A stretch of 64,000 bases of DNA from Chrysomallon squamiferum (lineage: Eukaryota; Mollusca; Gastropoda; Neomphalida; Peltospiridae): contig CM022679.1 of the NCBI GenBank assembly GCA_012295275.1, forward strand, positions 20,152,342 through 20,216,341, given 5' to 3'. Position numbers and translations under genes: made by a program. The notes beneath the pieces were generated by a model. It made no database searches, was not told the origin of the DNA, and saw only the letters and a program-made list of their open reading frames with translations. Shown here piece by piece: positions 56,711 to 64,000 of the stretch (position 1 is the stretch's first letter; every line of letters begins with the position of its first letter).

Positions 56711-57440
56711 TAATACCAGTCGTGGGCAGGTTACTACCCGAGTTGGCTTGCTCAGGACTGAATGTGTAGCATACTTTATAAATTACATGAACAAATCAAT
56801 CCCCTAGGTAGACTGATTTGACTTGAACAAAGACAGAATGTCCTATTGTTTGAAATATTTTATCAGCTTGAAACCAACTGTAGAAAAAGTAATAATAATA
56901 ATATTTTTTAAAACTCAATCATCTTTTTAGTAAAATATTAGAAAAGAGAACATTTTTTTTTGTCCTAGTGAAAAAGAAATAACACAGAGAAAGCGCAGAC
57001 ATTAGTAACACAATATAATCTGTAAATGCGATACCTACCGTTGTATTAATCAGAAATATTTAAACTTTCGTTGACACTTTATTTATCATCCGACGAAATA
57101 ATTTAACATTTTACTTCTTCAAATGGCGTTTCATTTGTAAGTGGGCTATATGACACTGAAGAATGCACATGAGATATGAGTGCGCATAGTGCACTGTTTT
57201 AGAAAAGAGGCTAAACTCAATAGCCTAACGGAGCGGCGGGTTATTTTATTAGTGCATGTAGTTTTTTGATAATAATCCGCGCAGAAAAAATACTGCATAA
57301 ATATTCTGACGAAGTAAAATCAAAAGAATAACCAACGTATAAATGAATATACTGTAGTTTGTATTATAATTCTTTTTATTTATATATCGTGGGCATGGGT
57401 TTAATGCAAGATTTTACCTCGTCATTTTCATGACGAAAAA

Positions 57441-57451
57441 ACAACAACAAC

Positions 57452-57498
<47 letters not shown>

Positions 57499-57530
57499 TA
57501 ACAATAACAATAACAACAAATAAATAAATA
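57441..57530. repeat. Compound AAC/AAT microsatellite
   Basis: AAC, AAT, then AATAAC units ending in TAAA units. Confidence 0.94.
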
Positions 57531-57715
57531 AAAAGTTATCCTACTCTAAGTTTATTAACCATATAACAAACAGTCTGCAGTATTTATTACATCTGAGTAT
57601 TTTTAATAGTCAAGCGTTAGAACATGACAATAATCAAGTTACACATAAAACAATAATACGAGCATCCTGGTTTGAATGACGAGGTCATTGCATAGTGTAA
57701 TTTTTGATGATTTCA

Positions 57716-58685
57716 GACCCTTTTTATTGGTGGTTTTCGTTTCGCTTTTGGGGAAATTGTGGTCTTGATAACATCGTTGGAGACCTTCTTCTTTGGCATC
57801 GACGATGTGGACCTCTGTCTATCTGTTGCTTACTAACAGTCGATTTTGTGCTTTTCTCACTAAATGTTTCTGCAGCCTTTTCTTTCTCTGTGATTAATTT
57901 CTTCTTTCATTTGATTGGTGCCTCGGGAGTTTTCTTAGACGTATTGGTTATAGTGGCTAATACAGTTTGTTTTGTCTATGATTTCTTTTTTACTGTGACA
58001 CTTGTTGAGTCTTTGTCTTTTTCATCTTTTGTTTGTTTTCACAGATTTGTTATTCAGCTATGTTTTGCCTTCGTCTTTAGACGTTTTGCTGTAAGATAAT
58101 TTTTCTTTTTTCAGCCAGCATCTCTTCTTTTTTGTGATCTTTAGACAACTTAAAACGACCTGTAAAATATAAATCAATGAAAGATTAATCAGCTTTTCAA
58201 TAAAATAAATAAAATGTTAAATTTCTAATAGTCTTATGGCGGAGACTACCCGCTGCCCATGATATGTCTAAATATGTAGAAACTATTCGCCTTTAAACAA
58301 CCTGACAGCGGTCCCTCTGAACTTAAAAGGAACCAGTAGCCACGCCATATTAATACATTTCCAGTCACAGAAAAGATATTTGACAATTAAATAATTTACA
58401 GAGTCCTTAGACTTTTTTTTGCTGCAGTAATAAATAGAGGTTTTATATTAATTTTTGAATGATGATGATGACGATAGGATCAATAGCAATAATCTATATG
58501 ACATTTTGGTATCTTACTATTAACCCCTGTCATTTTCGGCTTCGTGCAGACCGGATTCACAGATTTGTAATATAAAGTTTCTGCAATATAACTTTTTTTG
58601 ATTCCTTCTGTGACCATATTATAAAATGGCAGTTTGGTACCACTTTTAAGAATTTCTGAGATAAATAATGATGTCAAGTGAAACA
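57716..58685 (-). pseudogene. Decayed linker-histone (H1)-like sequence
   Basis: On the minus strand, about 58640-58590 reads LPFYNMVTEGIKK, like the first helix of a linker-histone winged helix. After an AG acceptor, 58159 onward reads GRFKLSKDHKKEEM, like the end of that fold (the G needs a base from the previous exon). Beyond this comes a Lys-rich tail broken by stops and frameshifts: pieces such as TKDEKDKDSTSVTVKKKS, KKTPEAPIK and KKKLITEKEKAAETFSEKS share one frame with stops between them, and a second frame gives PKKKVSNDVIKTTISPKAKR and then a stop. The composition (K, T, S, P, A) fits an H1 C-terminal tail. The middle of the winged helix is missing or scrambled. A 131-residue open frame on the opposite strand (57704-58099) is a shadow of this. 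It could instead be the remnant of another Lys-rich nuclear protein. Confidence 0.4.
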
Positions 58686-58856
58686 CAAGACTGAGAGACT
58701 CAAACCGCGACAGACAGGACTAAACACTGCACACAAGCCAAGATTATAAACATTTATCAAATTTGGAGCTTCAGAAAAAATAAACATATCGTATTAAAAC
58801 AAATTACAGAATTTTCCTTTTTCTTTCTTTTTGTTTGTTTTTATTTATTATTTATT

Positions 58857-58910
58857 ACTACTACTACTACTACTACTACTATTATTTTATTTTATTTTAT
58901 TTTATTTTAA
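58857..58910. repeat. (CTA)n and (TTTTA)n microsatellites
   Basis: About eight CTA units followed by about five TTTTA units. Confidence 0.93.
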
Positions 58911-59215
58911 TGTTGTAGATATACCCTTCAAGGTGAAATCTTTCTTTTTTCTATCAGCCTTTATCTGTCCTTGTTCTTCTTATACACTCTAACATTTTAA
59001 AATACAAAATTATACTTGGATAGTTTTCTTAATTTGCTTTTCTAAATTAACACCTCCCTGAAAGAAAAAAAAATGAAAATGAAAATAAACAAATAATAAT
59101 AATAATAATTATTATAATAATAATAATATTTAAAAAAATGTATTAATGTAAACTAGTTACTAAATTAAGGGAGACAACTCCTGTTAGACCAGATGGTGTA
59201 TAGTTACAAAACTAG

Positions 59216-59575
59216 GTCAACTGAAATTACTATCTGTGAAGGATAAACTTGTTTTCTTCTTTTTTCACTCTATTAGTGTGTCTTTCTTTTGCCACATCTC
59301 AACTCGCTCTTTCTTTTTTTCCTACCTTCTCCCTGTCAGTCAGTCTTTCGTCAACTGGAATTGAATTACTGGCATCACGTATCTGACTCTGTGAAAGATA
59401 ACCTTGCTCATTTTTTCTTTCTAACTTTTCTTTTCTTTTTCTGTTTATCTTTTTCCTAAGAATCTCTTCTCTGTCTCCTTCCCTCTTTCTCTCTTTCTTT
59501 TATTCCTATCCCCTCCCTGTTTGACTGTCTGTGTTTGTATGCGTGTCCTTTTTCACCACATCTGTGCATATTGTA
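59216..59575. repeat. Pyrimidine-rich diverged direct duplication
   Basis: Two units about 137 bases apart each begin GTCAACTG[AG]AATT, then carry TCTGTGAA[GA]GATAA and CTTG, and pass into long CT-rich tracts with TGTGTCTTT / TGTGTCCTTT and CACATCT. No coding potential was seen. Confidence 0.5.
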
Positions 59576-60542
59576 ATAAAATTATATTAACATTAAAATA
59601 AGAAACTGCAATTCAGTATCTTTTAATCTGACTGATTTAATATTACTTTTAAAAGACAAACTCTTGTAAATAAAAACTTTGATATCATGGATGTGATAAT
59701 ACTAGGTTTCATTGTTATTAGCTGGTAACTGAATATAAGTGACAACTTTTGAAAATAAATAAATAAATAAATAACATTTTTTATAAATTAAAATCGTTTG
59801 CCCAACGTACACTGTTTTTGTTACTAATCTAGGATTTTCAGATTTCTTTATGGGTTTGTATAAAAGTTGTATTGTGAGCAGATAATAGAAGAAAGTATGC
59901 AATAATCTACTAATTTAGACCTGTTATAACAATTTCTAATTTAGAAGATCAAACATATTATCAGATATATTTCCATAACTGAATTTGACTCTAAAAACTA
60001 GCTACAGAGAGTAGAATTTACAATGGATATATCATATAGGAATCTTACAGCAAAATTACGCTATACGACACAGTGCAAGTACCAATTTACCCTAACCACC
60101 TAGGCACGTTGCGAGAGTGCAACGTCCTTGTATAAAGCTATTAATTCAATAAATAAAGACGGTGTTTTGGATTTTTGTTAAGAATTCAATATGTGTTGTT
60201 TATAAGACCTGAGTAAAATATTCAAATATGAATACAAAAACAACTGAATGATTACTGCTAGAAACTTGACAAAAGGTAGCTGACAAACGTATCTTTCTCC
60301 ATACTAGATCTGAAAAAAGAAAGAAAAGCGAAACAAAAATTAACACTGTCCATGCCTAGCAACCTTTATGTTCATCACTGATCTGGAGATATTTATTTCT
60401 TTTAAAAAACAAAAAAACAACAACAACAACAACACATCAACAACAAAACAACTGACAAAGTATCTTTTTCACTGGTATGTGAAATTCACTATTGTCAAGC
60501 TTGAATCGTTTTAAACAATAGACCAGCTACAACTGATGTGTT

Positions 60543-60559
60543 TATATAAAACGGCTTGG
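60543..60559 (+). promoter_or_regulatory. Candidate TATA-type core promoter of the lectin gene
   Basis: TATATAAAACGGCTTGG lies about 160-175 bases upstream of the proposed lectin start codon. An identical 17-mer recurs in the second intron of the same gene at 61828-61844. Confidence 0.35.
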
Positions 60560-60717
60560 CTGTGATGACGTGACAGTCAGTGAGTAGCTATGAAAATGAG
60601 TGAGGTCTGTGAGTTCGCAAGCCAAGTAAACCTCGTCCTGGCTTGTATGGTTAATTCCTGAAACCTAAGGTTAATTAAATCAATTATGTATTTTACAGGC
60701 CGCGCGTGTGGATTATA

Positions 60718-63700
60718 ATGGCTGTAACAAATGTGCGTCTACAAGGTGAGTGAAAAATTATTAATTATGAGATATTTTGAATATAATGTTGGTAAGAAAC
60801 GATTTTTGTACAAAATTAGTGTACTTTTGATGAAGGTACCCACACACTGTATAAATATATTATATATTATAATTATTATTATTATTGTTGTTGTTCTTGT
60901 TGTTGTAATTATTATTGATATTGTTTATGTCGAACTATATTACCTTGATAACGAATGTTAAAATGAATGCCTAAAACATGAATAAAAAATAATTAAATAG
61001 CTTTTAATTACATATATATATATTCACTCATTAGTTACTTTATATAACTCCCTTTCCATCTGTTTGTCCATCTGTCGTTGTGTTCTGATCTCACCGAGGG
61101 TGAAACCTCTGTACGTTTTATGTGCAACCAAGTGCTGTTTAGAATTATTAAATCATTTATGTTGTTTATTTTGAAAACATAAAATAAATAAAATCCGACT
61201 TTTAATCGTAACCGCGGTTTCGTAGTCATCGCTATCAAACTGATTAAATGATTTTCACTTGACAATACCGGTATAAACGGATAATTAACACGAGTTGTAA
61301 TAAATAAAACTGATATTTGATGTCATAACTTAAAACAAAAACATAGCTCACTGGTAATGATGAAACACAAATGGCGTACAATGACTAAAAGACGAAAATA
61401 ATAAAGATTCTAAATTTTTATTTGTTTATTTATTTGTGAAAACAGTGATATTAAGTTTATACATTAATGTCTGTTAACACCATCTAGTCTTATATAAAAT
61501 GTATCGTCATTTCACCCATGTTAAAATTGAATTTACAGCGATTTCGCTCATCTCTCTCTCTGTTTTACTCAAAAGCTACTAAATATTTTTCAGACAGCCT
61601 GAAAGAGATACTAATTACATGTGTCCTTATTTTCCTGACTATTGAAGAAACGCGAGAACTGGAAAGTAAGTTTTACGTTCAGTAACTATTTTTATTTTCT
61701 ATATTTTTATTTTACAAATTTACAGTAAGTATAAAAGACATATAATGAGAGTTTCTTCCGTAATGAATGCAGCTATGTTTGTCTGTGTGTCTGTCTGTAT
61801 ACATGAACGTATATCCTTTGATCTAGCTATATAAAACGGCTTGGTTGTCATGGAAAGATCCTTATATGCCGATGGCTATCAGTGTTTGTTATTTCAAAAT
61901 ACGATCACTTGAACTGAAATAAATAGTTTGTCCATCTGTCCCGGTTATTGTGGATTTGTGACAGGTGAGAAATGTATTAAGGTATAAGCGAAATTTGTAA
62001 GAAATGTGACACTAAGCAGCTATAATGGTTTCATCATCATCATCATCATCATCATCACCGTTATTACTAGCACACACATACACACATTTATTTATTTGCA
62101 ACAATTCCATTACGTTTTGTAAATTTCACATTTGTTTTGAAAGGTGTGGTGTTATTTCAGCTTTCTTGATGACATTTCGTTTTCGGCTGAAATTAGATGA
62201 AAATCCTACATTTTTCCTTGGTGATCTAGTTACCGTGCATTCAGAGATAATGTTTGTTCAGTACCAAACCCCTATTTCGTAAATTTAATAAGGTGGGTCT
62301 AATCGATTTCTTCTGTGTCATTGTTTTGTTGTTCACGTTATTTTAAAAAAGTAGACCATATATTCACAGAAGATGCTTTTCTTGTAAATGAATCTTATTT
62401 TAATTGAGACAGTGTTTATGTTTTTAATCAAATGTCCTCATTTTCACTACTGGTCGAATTATCCACAGGAATAAGAAAACCAAAACTGCTAGTCTGTTAG
62501 ACTACAGCAAGAAAGACCGTAGAGTCTATTCAGACAAATTGGCTTTCACGAAAATTCATTATGTAACATAATTTTCAAATAATTCAACATTTGACACGAC
62601 CTATTATTTATTTTTTTAACCTCCAAATTAAAAGTAACTTATTTAATATTATCTTTAATACAGCATGCAGTGTCCTGATATAACAACAAATCATTACAGT
62701 TTGAAAACGTCTTCTGTGTAAAAAATACATTAAAATAAAAGTACTGCTGTCTAGTATGCGATTCCGTCACGCCTGCAGATATGAACTGGATAGTCCTAAT
62801 TGTTAATATTTGTGAGTGTTTCTGTTTCTACACATCTGTTTACAAAGATCAAAGAGTATTTCAGCCTCTATCAGTTCGTTAATTAGATATTTACTTGAAT
62901 GATTACACCGGCTTTAAAATGTTTTGTTTTATCGTGTGTTATATATAAATTGAAACTTCAATGTTGAAAGTTTTGGTCTCTCATAATACATGTTGTTAAT
63001 AAATATAAATTATACTTATTTCATGACATGCATTTTAATATTTATTAGAGAAGGAAGCTGCTATCGCCACTCGACTTAATACCATTATAGATTAGCAGAA
63101 AGCTATCTTTTCTGTTTTCCTTCCCATTGTGTGGAAAGTAGATAGATTCGACGGCCTGTGAAAGTTGAGTCTCGGATAACTGGGTGCAGTGGAAATAGCC
63201 CAATCAACACCATGTGGAAGATCGATTTTGTTCGTCCCCTAAAACTCTGCTACATTCGGTTTAGTTTTTTTAAATTATTATTCTGAGACCATTGTTGTTG
63301 TTTTTCTCCAGACTGTGATCCGGGATGGCTATACTTCCAGAACAACTGTTATAAGCTGCGACTACCAGACAAACATGAAACAGAAACTAATGCTCGTGGA
63401 TCTAACGGGATGAAATGGTTTACTGCCAAAACTCTGTGTCATAACAACGACAGCAACCTCGTCAGTATTAATTCTTTAGAGGAGGAAATGTTTATCGAAA
63501 TGAACATCATCAAGGTCTTCAAAATGGAACATACATATTTACTTACATCAAACCATGCTGTCTTTATACATATAGGTTTGCTTTGTTATAATAAATACGA
63601 TAGATTAAACTTATATTCTGATTTAGGTAAATTGCAAAATGTGCATCGTAGATTAGTTTATAAGTAAAGAGCACTTTCTGTATAATTAACAATTTGCATA

Positions 63701-64000
63701 GAAAGAACTTCACAGAGGTCTATTCTCATTGAAATAAATCGTTATGTAAATAATTCCAATACGTACTAAATAAGAAAATTTGTGATGCGTATTTAAAGCT
63801 AATAACAACAACGGAAAAAGAAACCAAAACATATGTTACATATGAAATTCTTTAATGTCTTGATTTTATAAATCGGGTTGTTTACTATGTTTTGTGAAAT
63901 TTCAAATATAATGTATCAAAGGTTTGAAATACTTGGAAATTTTGTTTTGCGTTTTTCCTAATAGGACTGAAAAGAGCTGGCAAAAAAAGTCCGAAAATAT
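60718..64000 (+). CDS. Secreted or membrane C-type lectin-domain protein, 5' part (partial)
   Basis: C-type lectin-like fold protein, expected extracellular. Exons 60718-60745, 61594-61665, 63312-63575 and 63965-64000 (cut by the window end) all join in phase 1. Exons 1-2 give a hydrophobic leader with core EILITCVLIFLTI at about residues 14-26, a signal peptide or signal anchor. Exon 3 opens the lectin domain with NCDPGWLYFQNNCYK, then KWFTAKTLC and NLVSINSLEEEMFI, the standard first half of the fold. The exon 3/4 junction gives IHIGLKRAG in place of the usual W-I-G-L motif, so the core Trp is replaced. Between CYK and the domain's first conserved Trp lies a charged insertion of about 20 residues, longer than usual. 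The calcium- and sugar-binding loop is beyond the window. The exon 1 start is the weakest part of the model. Confidence 0.82.
61828..61844 (+). repeat. Second copy of the TATA-containing 17-mer
   Basis: Identical to 60543-60559, inside the intron before lectin exon 3. The following bases also match in part (TTGTCAT against CTGTGAT). It is either a short dispersed repeat or an alternative promoter. Confidence 0.45.
62031..62057. repeat. (TCA)n microsatellite
   Basis: About nine TCA units in the lectin intron before exon 3. Confidence 0.94.

Larger units (their letters stand above)
56150..60717. other. Head-to-head interval between the TLR and the C-type lectin gene
   Basis: 4.6 kb. Its left end should hold the TLR promoter and 5' UTR intron, its right end the lectin promoter. 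Contents are a kappaB site at 56700-56710, AAT/AAC repeats at 57441-57530, a decayed linker-histone-like sequence at 57716-58685, CTA and TTTTA repeats at 58857-58910, a pyrimidine-rich diverged duplication at 59216-59575, and a short hairpin at 60106-60125. No intact gene is supported. Confidence 0.6.

Noticed and set aside
57704-58099. 131-residue plus-strand ORF, hydrophobic and Phe-rich
   Set aside because: It mirrors a Lys-rich sequence on the minus strand and has no splice or promoter context; the minus-strand reading is more meaningful.

Overview
This window is animal nuclear DNA. It is very AT-rich, with short exons bounded by GT/AG splice sites, long introns full of microsatellites, and no operons, CRISPR arrays or bacterial signals. 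The gene set (a single Galpha12-type subunit, a single GCN5/PCAF gene, an intronless Toll-like receptor, a secreted C-type lectin) suggests a lophotrochozoan. A dispersed motif near 23.0 kb that I recall from mollusc genomes points to a mollusc. This is inference; no marker names the species.

Layout. 34-1606 (-): first three coding exons of a DHRS11-like short-chain dehydrogenase; the rest lies before base 1. 1607-4338: intergenic, with a diverged tandem repeat. 4339-15589 (-): an 18-exon, 724-residue M3 oligopeptidase A-like gene, reconstructed exon by exon with phase kept throughout, whose zinc and substrate residues are replaced. 16748-29318 (+): Galpha12/13 in three coding exons with an 11.3 kb first intron. 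29319-36390: a probable long 3' UTR converging on the next gene. 36391-44359 (-): GCN5/PCAF acetyltransferase, 17 exons, 804 residues. 44360-44667: a short shared promoter. 44668-47473 (+): CCDC137, 7 exons, 279 residues. 47474-53497: gene-free, with diverged repeat copies and a long foldback. 53498-56149 (-): Toll-like receptor, 883 residues in one exon. 56150-60717: gene-free apart from a decayed linker-histone-like pseudogene. 60718-64000 (+): 5' part of a C-type lectin-domain gene, cut by the window end.

The genes do not form one pathway. DHRS11, the M3 protein, Galpha12, KAT2 and CCDC137 are ordinary cellular genes with CRE, ETS, GC-box or YY1-like motifs visible at some starts. The TLR and lectin lie head to head about 4.6 kb apart and may be an innate-immunity neighbourhood; a perfect kappaB site lies 551 bases upstream of the TLR start codon. 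The observation most worth following is the M3 protein: an intact reading frame that has lost its peptidase chemistry, which suggests a pseudoenzyme kept for another role. All gene models are from reading the sequence; no transcript or database evidence was available.
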